The notes beneath the pieces are model-generated. The model searched no databases. It was not told the origin of the DNA and worked only from the letters and a program-made list of their open reading frames with translations. Both the position numbers and the translations under genes were made by a program. From the NCBI GenBank assembly GCA_024699205.1, contig JAILQA010000517.1, positions 1 to 8,088 of the forward strand: 8,088 nt of DNA. The letters run 5' to 3'. Positions 1-6,155 of this stretch are shown in pieces. This stretch comes from Treponema sp. (GTDB taxonomy: Bacteria > Spirochaetota > Spirochaetia > Treponematales > Treponemataceae). Every line of letters starts with the position of its first letter. The first letter of the stretch is position 1.

Positions 1-1
1 T

Positions 2-817
2 ATCACACAAGTTTCCAAAAACAGATTCACCTGTTCTTTCGACGGCATAAATCATGATTTTATAATTGATTTGCCTGAGAACTCACAAAAAGCCCCCCAA
101 AAAAATACACCGCTTGTTATTCTTCTTCCGGGGGCAGGAAACACCGCCGAAGCATTCAGAACAACAATTCATTTTGAAGAAAAAGCAAATCAACGTGGTT
201 ATGCTGTAGTTTATGTCACTGGGGCAAGAAATAAAAATGAACCTACAGGACCAATCGGCTGGAATTCTGGAATAACAAATGACGGAAATGATGATGTGGG
301 ATTTTTAGTCGAGCTTACAAAATATCTTCAGGAAGAATATTCCTTTGACAAAAAACGTACTTACGCTGCAGGATTCAGTAACGGCGGTTTTATGATTCAC
401 AGACTTGCAATGGAAGCAGGCCATACTTTTGCAGCCTGTGTAAGCGTTGCCGGGAAAATGACTGAAAAAATATGGGAGCAGAAAAACAAAAGAAACACGG
501 TCGGAATGTTTCAAATTTCTGGGGAAAAAGATAAAACCGTTCCTAAAAAAAGCGACAATTCTGCAAGTTTTTCAAAAGATCCTGCAATTGAAGATGTCAT
601 GACTTACTGGGCCCAGTCAAATAATCTAAAGCTTTCAAATACCACAGAGATTGGAGCAGCTTCCACATTAACAAAATGGTGTGGAAAAAGGAAAAATCAA
701 AAGCAAGTCTGGCATCTTTTTGTTAAAGACGGACATCACGCCTGGCCAACAGAAAAAATCAACAGAATAGATGCAAACTCCCTTATCCTTGATTTTTTTG
801 AGGCAAACACCAACTAA
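2..817 (+). CDS. CE1/LpqC-type esterase (feruloyl or acetyl-xylan esterase-like), 5' end outside window
   Basis: Serine hydrolase of the alpha/beta fold that probably removes ester-linked groups such as ferulate or acetate from hemicellulose. The frame is open without a stop from base 2, and the 23 codons before the TTG at 71 read like the usual start of this domain (FDGINHDFIIDLP), so TTG 71 is not the start and the true 5' end, with any signal peptide, lies to the left. Numbering from base 2, the 271 visible residues show an oxyanion-side motif ILLPGAG, a DDVGF motif (97-101), the nucleophile elbow GFSNGG with Ser126 (bases 377-379), a likely acid Asp177 in SGEKDKTVP, and a catalytic His in GHHAW (245-246). 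These match the feruloyl-esterase/polyhydroxybutyrate-depolymerase group. The domain ends normally at TAA 815-817. The next gene is a GH120 xylosidase, which favours a xylan ester over polyhydroxyalkanoate as substrate. Family confident, substrate inferred. Confidence 0.8.
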   Translation: MTQVSKNRFTCSFDGINHDFIIDLPENSQKAPQKNTPLVILLPGAGNTAEAFRTTIHFEEKANQRGYAVVYVTGARNKNEPTGPIGWNSGITNDGNDDVGFLVELTKYLQEEYSFDKKRTYAAGFSNGGFMIHRLAMEAGHTFAACVSVAGKMTEKIWEQKNKRNTVGMFQISGEKDKTVPKKSDNSASFSKDPAIEDVMTYWAQSNNLKLSNTTEIGAASTLTKWCGKRKNQKQVWHLFVKDGHHAWPTEKINRIDANSLILDFFEANTN

Positions 818-838
818 AAACAAAACATTCAGCAACCA

Positions 839-871
839 AAATCCAGATAGAATCCAGTTAAAATCCAGATA
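839..871. repeat. Three tandem 11-bp direct repeats (AAATCCAGATA type)
   Basis: Units at 839-849, 850-860 and 861-871. Units 1 and 3 are identical (aaatccagata) and the middle one (gaatccagtta) differs at two positions. The core ATCCAG recurs at 841, 852 and 863, exactly 11 bp apart, close to one helical turn, so the three copies would face the same side of the DNA. The array lies in the spacer between the esterase and the GH120 gene, about 50 bp upstream of the candidate -10. This is what an array of operator half-sites for a sugar-responsive regulator could look like, but no regulator is identified and the repeat could be a chance slippage product. Confidence 0.6.
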
Positions 872-898
872 TTTTTCTCCTATTCTTATAGATAAAAT

Positions 899-929
899 TT
901 CAACATTTATAACAAATCGGGATTATACT
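899..929 (+). promoter_or_regulatory. Candidate promoter for the GH120 gene
   Basis: TATACT at 924-929 is a good -10 hexamer 25 bases before the ATG at 955. The best upstream match is TTCAAC at 899-904 with a long 19-bp spacer, so the -35 is weak and the promoter may depend on an activator. Transcription would start near 936, just ahead of the Shine-Dalgarno. Read-through from the esterase gene is also possible, since I see no terminator hairpin between the two genes. Confidence 0.35.
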
Positions 930-942
930 TTAATAAATCATT

Positions 943-947
943 GGAGG
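943..947 (+). promoter_or_regulatory. Ribosome binding site of the GH120 gene
   Basis: GGAGG with 7 bases between it and ATG 955, an ideal Shine-Dalgarno that fixes this start. The protein sequence begins at once with the first beta-helix strand, in agreement with the start. Confidence 0.85.
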
Positions 948-954
948 ACATTTT

Positions 955-3030
955 ATGATTTATTATGTAAGTTCAAAAACAAAATCTAATGGAGACGGAA
1001 GCAAAAACTCTCCTTTTAAAACGATTAACCAGGCAGCCAGCATTGCAAAAGCAGGCGATGAAATAATTGTAAAACCCGGTATCTATCGAGAACAGGTTAT
1101 CCCGCGTTTTGGCGGAACAGAAGAAAGCCGCATAATCTATAAATCTGAAAAACCACTTGAAGCTGTTATCAGTGGTTCAGAAATATTAAAAGGCTGGAAA
1201 AAATACAAAGGCGATGTCTGGACTGCAAAAGTTGATAACAGTCTTTTTGGTGGATACAATCCATACACTACCTACGTTTGCGGCGACTGGTATTTTGCCC
1301 CAACTGTACGTCACACAGGTTCTGTTGTTTTGAACGGACTTATGATGTACGAAACTACCACCCTCGAAGAATGTATTGAAGGAAAAGCCGACCAGTTTGC
1401 CTGGAATCAAAAGGAATCCGAATACAAATGGTATTGTGAACAGGAAGGAGAAGCTCCTGCTTTGCAATACAATGATGATGGAATCTGCCCTGCAGGTAAA
1501 TCAGAATATGTTGTAAACGCTCAGGCAAAAGAAATCAAAAAAGGCCAATTCACAGTTTTCTACTGCAACTTTAAGGGACTAGACCCAAACAAAGAAAACG
1601 TAGAAATCCTTGTCCGCCGAAACTGCTTTATGCCAGAACAAAACGGACTTAATTATATTACAGTCAGCGGATTCAAAATCTGCAACGGTGCAACAACTTG
1701 GGCTCCTCCTGCTTCATATCAGGACGGATTGATTGGGCCACACTGGAGCAAGGGCTGGATTTTTGAAGATTTGGAAGTATGTAACAGCCGTTGTTGTGGA
1801 ATCTCCCTTGGTAAATACCGTGATGAAGAAAATGACATGTATTTTTATACAAAGCATCTTAAAAGCCCAACACAAATGGAACGGGATGCAGTTTGCCGCG
1901 GACAGTACCATGGCTGGACAAAAGAAAACGTTGGTTCACACATAATTCGTCGTTGCCATGTTCATCACTGTGAACAAACTGGAATTGTCGGACGTATGGG
2001 CGGAGTATTTTCTACTATAGAAGATTGTCATATTCATCATATCTGTAATTCTCAGCAGCTCGGTGGTGCAGAAACCGCTGGTATAAAGCTGCATGCCGCA
2101 ATTGATGTACTTATCCGTCGCAATCATATTCACGACTGTATTATGGGTGTCTGGCTGGACTGGGAAGCACAAGGCGCAAGAATCTCTCAAAACCTTATGT
2201 ACAACAATCAGCGACCAGATGGTCTGGAGCAGGCAAGAGGAGCTATGTTCTCTACCGATGTTTTCATTGAAGTTGGACACGGACCTACAACAATTGACAA
2301 CAATCTTTTGCTTTCTAAAGTTTCTATTACAATTCCAAGCGAAGGAATTGCAGTGGTTCACAATCTTATTCACGGTTCATTCAGTCTTATCAATTCCGGT
2401 GTAGACAGCATTATAAATGACCAGAGAGAACCTCGCTACACACCATATCATATCCGCCACAGAACAGAAGTTGCAGGCTTTATGACAATTCTTCATGGTG
2501 ATGACAGAATCTACAATAATATTTTTATCCAGCAGTTCCCTGTAAAAAATGCAGAAAAAACAGCCAAAGATTGTGATTATGAAGCTGTTGGAACCGCACC
2601 TTTTGATATTTTCCCAACATACGAAGAATGGATTTCTAATTTTATGATGGATAAGGAACCAGACATGGGTGCTCTTGGAAAATATCACTTTGGACATCTG
2701 CCAGTCTGGGTAGCAGGAAACGCTTACATCAATGGCGCAACAATCTGCAAACATGAAAAAGACAATCTTGTTGTTAAAGGAAAATCAAAGGCTAAAATCT
2801 CACTCAAAAATAATGTTCTCAAAAACAATCTTAAAGCTCTGCTTAGCGACTATAGAACAGGTGTAATTACAACAACTCTTCTTGGTGCAGCCTTTGAACC
2901 GGAACAGCGTTTTGAAAACCGAGACGGAACGGACATAATCTTTAATGAAGATTTCTTTGGCAATCACCGCGGAAGTCACGTTATACCAGGTCCATTTGCT
3001 GAACTCACAGACGAAATAGAAGTTCTTTAG
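955..3030 (+). CDS. GH120-family beta-xylosidase (right-handed beta-helix)
   Basis: Cleaves xylose from short xylo-oligosaccharides with retention of configuration. The 691-residue protein starts with the beta-helix opening typical of the group (YYVSS, then SPFKTINQAAS at 19-29 and AGDEIIVKPGIYRE at 33-46) and carries stretches I recall almost word for word from the GH120 enzyme XylC of Thermoanaerobacterium saccharolyticum: GPHWSKGWI (261-269), AGIKLHAAIDV (375-385), LDWEAQG (401-407), EVGHGP (439-444), TEVAGF (504-509). By that alignment Asp402 is the nucleophile and Glu439 the acid/base. There is no signal peptide and many unpaired-looking cysteines, so it should act in the cytoplasm on imported oligosaccharides. 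A 14-residue insertion separates the catalytic pair compared with XylC. The CE1-type esterase upstream fits a joint role in xylan use. Family call is from remembered sequence, not a search; alpha-arabinosidase or other pentosidase activity cannot be excluded. Confidence 0.88.
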   Translation: MIYYVSSKTKSNGDGSKNSPFKTINQAASIAKAGDEIIVKPGIYREQVIPRFGGTEESRIIYKSEKPLEAVISGSEILKGWKKYKGDVWTAKVDNSLFGGYNPYTTYVCGDWYFAPTVRHTGSVVLNGLMMYETTTLEECIEGKADQFAWNQKESEYKWYCEQEGEAPALQYNDDGICPAGKSEYVVNAQAKEIKKGQFTVFYCNFKGLDPNKENVEILVRRNCFMPEQNGLNYITVSGFKICNGATTWAPPASYQDGLIGPHWSKGWIFEDLEVCNSRCCGISLGKYRDEENDMYFYTKHLKSPTQMERDAVCRGQYHGWTKENVGSHIIRRCHVHHCEQTGIVGRMGGVFSTIEDCHIHHICNSQQLGGAETAGIKLHAAIDVLIRRNHIHDCIMGVWLDWEAQGARISQNLMYNNQRPDGLEQARGAMFSTDVFIEVGHGPTTIDNNLLLSKVSITIPSEGIAVVHNLIHGSFSLINSGVDSIINDQREPRYTPYHIRHRTEVAGFMTILHGDDRIYNNIFIQQFPVKNAEKTAKDCDYEAVGTAPFDIFPTYEEWISNFMMDKEPDMGALGKYHFGHLPVWVAGNAYINGATICKHEKDNLVVKGKSKAKISLKNNVLKNNLKALLSDYRTGVITTTLLGAAFEPEQRFENRDGTDIIFNEDFFGNHRGSHVIPGPFAELTDEIEVL

Positions 3031-3034
3031 TGTT

Positions 3035-3066
3035 TTAGATTTGTAGTGTGTCAGATTTGTAGTTGC
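3035..3066 (+). repeat. Short 16-bp imperfect tandem duplication after the GH120 stop
   Basis: The 11-mer agatttgtagt occurs at 3037-3047 and again at 3053-3063, with a 16-bp period. It lies directly after the TAG stop of the GH120 gene in the 73-bp spacer before the acidic-protein gene. It forms no hairpin I can see. The rest of the spacer (3067-3103) holds a T-run at 3075-3082 and an AT-rich TAATAT/TATAAG stretch that could be a weak -10, with TTGCAA at 3063-3068 as a possible -35. Confidence 0.5.
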
Positions 3067-3103
3067 AATAAAGTCTTTTTTTAACAATAATATAAGTCAA
3101 ATT

Positions 3104-3475
3104 ATGACAGACGAAGAATTAGACTCACTTTTAATAGAGATACTTAATGAATATCTTGCAGAAACAAAAGAAGATGCCGAATACATTAAAAATCAGAAAT
3201 CAAAGGACTACAAAGAAGTCAAAGAAGATTATCATTTTGTAATTGAGCATCTTTCCAACCTTCTGCCAGCTATTCATTCTCTGGATGATCTTGCCGAAAT
3301 GGATGAAGAAGACATATCCCTTGTTTATGATTACATTGCTGAATATGCCGGAAACTTTATTATTCGAGAAGACCCGCACTACAAGGAAGCAGACTTAAAA
3401 AAATACAGCGGAATTGAAGAAATCCTCAACATGTTTATGGATGATGAGGATTTTGACGAGGAAGAAGAGATTTAA
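3104..3475 (+). CDS. Small, highly acidic protein of unknown function
   Basis: I do not recognise this 123-residue protein. It is strongly acidic: 39 Asp/Glu against 10 Lys/Arg by my count, with clusters at 71-80 (DDLAEMDEED) and at the extreme C-terminus (DDEDFDEEEEI, 112-123). The spacing of hydrophobic residues suggests mostly alpha-helix, with no signal peptide, membrane segment, cysteine or metal-binding motif. It appears soluble and cytoplasmic. The ATG at 3104 has no clear Shine-Dalgarno in front of it (AT-rich, only a weak AAGT), so expression may be low or the start may be slightly off, but the composition and uninterrupted frame with ordinary codon use argue for a real gene. It lies 73 bp after the GH120 gene on the same strand and converges on iorB. 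A link to xylan use is not supported by anything in the protein. Confidence 0.7.
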   Translation: MTDEELDSLLIEILNEYLAETKEDAEYIKNQKSKDYKEVKEDYHFVIEHLSNLLPAIHSLDDLAEMDEEDISLVYDYIAEYAGNFIIREDPHYKEADLKKYSGIEEILNMFMDDEDFDEEEEI

Positions 3476-3509
3476 AGTTTCGGCTCAAAGTTTTAGCCTA
3501 AGATTTTAA
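3472..3509. terminator. Candidate bidirectional hairpin terminator between convergent genes
   Basis: Between the convergent stop codons an imperfect stem can form: 3472-3480 pairs with 3501-3509 (seven A-T pairs and two G-T wobbles), then a small internal loop, then GGCT (3482-3485) with AGCC (3495-3498) around a 9-base loop. The outer stem takes in both stop codons (TAA 3473-3475 on plus and 3506-3508 on minus). The GC core is only 4 bp and the following T-tracts are short on both strands, so it is weaker than a standard intrinsic terminator. Confidence 0.4.
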
Positions 3510-4072
3510 GCAAAATAATCAACAGCCTTGCAGTTCAACTCATAAAAATCAGGCTTTACAAGAAGTTTGATTGCCGCCTTTAATTCGTCTTTATCAATGA
3601 TTCCAGTTTTACAGGCAGCGCCCAGCAGAACCATGTTTACAACTTTTTCACTTTTTAGTTGCTGGCAGGCTTCCTGAGTATTAACAGCGATTACACTGGC
3701 AGCGGCTTTTTTGAGATAAGAAATCATTTCATCTTCGCTAAAGGTTTTTCCTGTTAAACTGGCAGTCGTAGGCTGAACTACTTTTTTATTTACGATAACA
3801 GTTCCATCAGCTTTTAAATATTCTATATTTCTTACAGCTTCTGCGGCTTCAAAAGAAATTATAATATCAGCCTGTCCTTTTGGAATTAAAGGAGAAAAAA
3901 TCCCCTCCCCTATTCTTACGTGACTTGTTACAGAACCGCCGCGCTGAGCCATTCCAATAGTTTCTGCTGAAAGCACATGCTCCCCACCGGAAATTGCAGC
4001 CTGAGATAAAACTTTTGCAGCAAGCACGGTTCCCTGTCCGCCTACTCCACAAATCAATATATTTTTTGCCAT
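3506..4072 (-). CDS. iorB: Indolepyruvate ferredoxin oxidoreductase, beta subunit
   Basis: Small subunit of the two-subunit enzyme that converts indolepyruvate and other aryl-pyruvates, with CoA and oxidised ferredoxin, to the aryl-acetyl-CoA, CO2 and reduced ferredoxin in the cytoplasm. The 188 residues are of usual length for IorB and form a single pyruvate-oxidoreductase gamma-type domain: glycine-rich GVGGQGT at 9-15 at the end of the first strand, then the family signature AETIGMAQRGGSV at 36-48 and SHVRIG at 50-55. There are no iron-sulfur cysteine clusters, as expected, since these sit in IorA. It starts 32 bp downstream of the iorA stop with its own Shine-Dalgarno, so the two are cotranscribed. 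No phenylacetate-CoA ligase gene, a common companion of ior genes, follows here; the operon ends at this gene. Confidence 0.93.
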   Translation of the reverse strand: MAKNILICGVGGQGTVLAAKVLSQAAISGGEHVLSAETIGMAQRGGSVTSHVRIGEGIFSPLIPKGQADIIISFEAAEAVRNIEYLKADGTVIVNKKVVQPTTASLTGKTFSEDEMISYLKKAAASVIAVNTQEACQQLKSEKVVNMVLLGAACKTGIIDKDELKAAIKLLVKPDFYELNCKAVDYFA

Positions 4073-4079
4073 AATTAAA

Positions 4080-4084
4080 CTCCT
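4080..4084 (-). promoter_or_regulatory. Ribosome binding site of iorB
   Basis: On the minus strand AGGAG lies 7 bases before the ATG at 4072, inside the 32-bp iorA-iorB spacer. It fixes the iorB start and implies independent initiation rather than strict translational coupling. Confidence 0.8.
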
Positions 4085-4104
4085 GATACTATACCTGATT
4101 TTGT

Positions 4105-6018
4105 CTAGTTAATTGCTTTTGTCGGACAAACCTGTGAACAGAGACCACAACCGGTACAAAGCCCTCTGTCAATTTCTACAAGCTGTTTACCCTTTGCATT
4201 TTTTGTAAGACTTACACTTAAAGCAGGACAGCCAAGTTCATTTATACATTTTCTGCAGCCAATGCATTTTTCTGAATCTACTTTTTTGGCTCCGGTAAAC
4301 TTGTAGCCGAGTTTTGCCGCAATTGCTATACAAGGAGATTTAAATATTACGGCACTCACGCCTTTTGATTCCGCTGCTTCTTTAACAGCTTTAACGCTTT
4401 CTTCCTGATTGAATGGGTCAACTTCAAAAATTGGAGAAACTCCGACTGCTTCCAGAATCTTTTTTATGCTGATTTTTTCAACAATTTCGCCCATCATGGT
4501 AAGGCCGGTTCCTGGATGAGGCTGATGTCCTGTCATTGCGGTAGTTGAATTATCAAGAATACAGATTACCTGATGACTCTGATTATAAACTGCATTCACA
4601 ACACCAGTAATTCCACTGGCAAAGAAAGTTGAGTCGCCTATAAAGCTAAAACATTTTCGTTCCGGTTCGTTATGATAAAAGCCTTGAGCCATTGTGATAT
4701 CCGCACCCATACACAAACAGGTATCGGTCATATCAAGCGGCTGAGCATTTCCCAAAGTATAACAGCCGATATCACCACAATAGGCAGTCTTTTGATTTTT
4801 CATTGCCTGTTTTACTGCATAGAAAGCACCACGATGAGGACAACCGGCACAAAGGACTGGAGGACGAACTGGAAGTTCTGGAGCAGCAGTTTCTTTGGAT
4901 GAAACGGATGAACCTTCTGAAGCTGATGTAACAACGGTTGCTTCTGATTCTGCCTTAATTGACAGCTTTGAAAGCAAAATATCTTTTATAATCTCTACAC
5001 TTAATTCGCCAGCAACAGGAACTATACCGTCCAACTTTCCGCTGATATAGCAGTCGATACAGGAGCGGCCGGCAATACGAATAAGATTTTCTTCTATAAC
5101 CGGGTCTAATTCTTCAAAAACAGTTATGTCGTTATAATCACGCAAAAACTTTTCTGCAAGCTTTTTAGGGAAAGGATAAGGAGTTCCAATTTTGAGAACA
5201 GGTATATTCTGTAATTGCACATTATCTGGATTTTCGTGCTTTAAGATTGAAATTGCTTCCATTAGATAACAGTAACTTATTCCACCTGCGGCAAAGGCGA
5301 CGGGGGTGCAGCCGAGGGGAAGGCTTTCCCCTCCTATTTTATTCCACTTGCTGTTGCTAAATTCTTCTGGCAAAACTTTTTCGTTGCGTTCAAAAATGCG
5401 CTTGTGATTATTGTAAGAAGAGCGCGGAAATATTACCCAGCGTTTGGAATCTTTTTCAAAAATGCCAGGTTCGCGACAAGGTCCAAGCTCAGGGAACTCC
5501 ATACTTTCGTAAGCATGATCTACGCGGGTGGTTGGACGAAGCAAAACAGGCGTATTATATTTTTCAGAAACTTCAAAGGCTTCCTGAATCATTTCATATG
5601 CTTCGAGCGGGGTTGACGGGTCAAAACAAGGAAGCTTGGAGTATTGGGCAAAATTGCGGGTATCCTGTTCGGTCTGGCTGGAAATTGGTCCCGGGTCATC
5701 AGCGGAAACAATTACCATTCCACCTTTTACACCAACGTAGGAAAGACACATTACAGGGTCGCTGGCAACGTTAAGTCCAACTTGTTTCATTGTAACAAGA
5801 GTTCGGCTGCCTGCATAACTTGCACCAGCGGCAACTTCAACGGCAGCTTTTTCATTTACCGACCATTCTACATAAGTTCCAGTCTTAGCTTTATATTTTG
5901 CAATAAATTCAATAATCTCGCTGGATGGTGTTCCCGGATATCCAGCTACAAGATTTACTCCGGCTTTTAATGCACCAAGCGCAATGGCCTGATTTCCCAT
6001 AATCATCTGTTTTGACAT
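4105..6018 (-). CDS. iorA: Indolepyruvate ferredoxin oxidoreductase, alpha subunit
   Basis: Large, thiamine-diphosphate and iron-sulfur subunit of IorAB. The 637 residues give the normal order: N-terminal pyrimidine-binding domain with GYPGTPSSEIIE (26-37), the Glu of VNEKAAVE (54-61) and MKQVGLNVASDP (77-88); a middle domain to about 350; a linker rich in Ser, Ala and Thr (about 354-386); the diphosphate-binding domain starting at CAGCPHR (390-396), with GDIGC (415-419) and GDSTF to LDN (461-490); and a C-terminal ferredoxin-like tail. The tail holds two clusters of cysteines for [4Fe-4S]: C585, C588, C591, C597 (C-x2-C-x2-C-x5-C-P) and C621, C624, C627, C631 (C-x2-C-x2-C-x3-C-P). All key positions look intact, so it should be active. 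CAGCPHR and the fused tail separate it from pyruvate or 2-oxoglutarate oxidoreductases. The start has no clear Shine-Dalgarno; Met5 and Met7 are alternatives but no better supported. Confidence 0.95.
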   Translation of the reverse strand: MSKQMIMGNQAIALGALKAGVNLVAGYPGTPSSEIIEFIAKYKAKTGTYVEWSVNEKAAVEVAAGASYAGSRTLVTMKQVGLNVASDPVMCLSYVGVKGGMVIVSADDPGPISSQTEQDTRNFAQYSKLPCFDPSTPLEAYEMIQEAFEVSEKYNTPVLLRPTTRVDHAYESMEFPELGPCREPGIFEKDSKRWVIFPRSSYNNHKRIFERNEKVLPEEFSNSKWNKIGGESLPLGCTPVAFAAGGISYCYLMEAISILKHENPDNVQLQNIPVLKIGTPYPFPKKLAEKFLRDYNDITVFEELDPVIEENLIRIAGRSCIDCYISGKLDGIVPVAGELSVEIIKDILLSKLSIKAESEATVVTSASEGSSVSSKETAAPELPVRPPVLCAGCPHRGAFYAVKQAMKNQKTAYCGDIGCYTLGNAQPLDMTDTCLCMGADITMAQGFYHNEPERKCFSFIGDSTFFASGITGVVNAVYNQSHQVICILDNSTTAMTGHQPHPGTGLTMMGEIVEKISIKKILEAVGVSPIFEVDPFNQEESVKAVKEAAESKGVSAVIFKSPCIAIAAKLGYKFTGAKKVDSEKCIGCRKCINELGCPALSVSLTKNAKGKQLVEIDRGLCTGCGLCSQVCPTKAIN

Positions 6019-6036
6019 AATGTTTATTTTACATTA
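6018..6036. promoter_or_regulatory. Inverted repeat at the iorA start (candidate operator)
   Basis: TAATGT (6018-6023) and ACATTA (6031-6036) are perfect 6-bp inverted arms around a 7-base AT spacer, touching the last base of the iorA start codon and covering the candidate -10 of iorA (6026-6031). A protein bound here would block transcription or initiation. No regulator gene is present in the window, and AT-rich dyads of this size arise by chance fairly often. Confidence 0.35.
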
Positions 6037-6055
6037 AGAGAGATTAGCTAAACAA
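6026..6055 (-). promoter_or_regulatory. Candidate iorA promoter
   Basis: On the minus strand TTGTTT (6050-6055) and TAAAAT (6026-6031) are 18 bp apart, with A-rich DNA upstream (6056-6097) that could act as an UP element. Transcription would begin about 7 bases after the -10, at or next to the iorA ATG (6018), giving a leaderless or nearly leaderless mRNA, in line with the missing Shine-Dalgarno. A promoter further upstream remains possible. Confidence 0.35.
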
Positions 6056-6120
6056 CATATTTTTTCGTTATTTTTACTTTTTTTCTAGTTTTTTTTCTAT
6101 TCTATGGTAATCTATAGTAG
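6056..6120. other. T-tract-rich divergent spacer with tandem 10-bp repeats
   Basis: The core of the 137-bp spacer between iorA and the EAL gene. T-runs at 6060-6065, 6071-6075, 6078-6084 and 6089-6096 are centred 8 to 11.5 bp apart, close enough to the helical repeat to suggest intrinsically bent DNA. They are followed by two near-copies of a 10-mer, tctatggtaa (6101-6110) and tctatagtag (6111-6120). TATAGT at 6113-6118 is the best -10 for the rightward EAL gene, with no recognisable -35. No gene is seen in the spacer. Confidence 0.4.
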
Positions 6121-6142
6121 AGGGTGCTTTTGTACATGATTT

Positions 6143-6147
6143 GGGGG
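6143..6147 (+). promoter_or_regulatory. Putative ribosome binding site deciding a TTG start
   Basis: GGGGG lies 8 bases before TTG 6156. The frame has no ATG or GTG between the stop at 6108-6110 and the conserved region, so TTG 6156 with this G-rich site is the most likely start. An earlier in-frame TTG at 6141 would add five residues, but its nearest G-rich site (AGAGGG, 6119-6124) is 16 bases away, too far. Confidence 0.6.
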
Positions 6148-6155
6148 CAAACAGT

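Noticed and set aside
71..73. TTG as the start codon of the esterase gene
   Set aside because: The frame is open to base 2 and the upstream codons encode residues typical of the domain's beginning, so the gene simply enters from the left edge.
907..927. Weak inverted repeat (TATAA / TTATA arms) upstream of the GH120 gene
   Set aside because: Only 5-bp AT-only arms around a 10-base gap; expected by chance in DNA of this composition.
771..989. Plus-strand reading frame of 72 codons across the 818-954 spacer
   Set aside because: It overlaps the end of the esterase gene and the start of the GH120 gene in another frame, translates the 11-bp repeats and has no recognisable protein character.
1936..2373. 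Minus-strand reading frame of 145 codons inside the GH120 gene
   Set aside because: It lies wholly within a gene with strong family matches on the other strand and its translation resembles no protein; it is an antisense shadow.
4912..5020. Ser/Ala/Thr-rich linker in IorA (about residues 354-386) as a sign of a fusion or insertion
   Set aside because: It lies between the known domains of IorA where linkers vary in length and composition, and the flanking motifs are intact.
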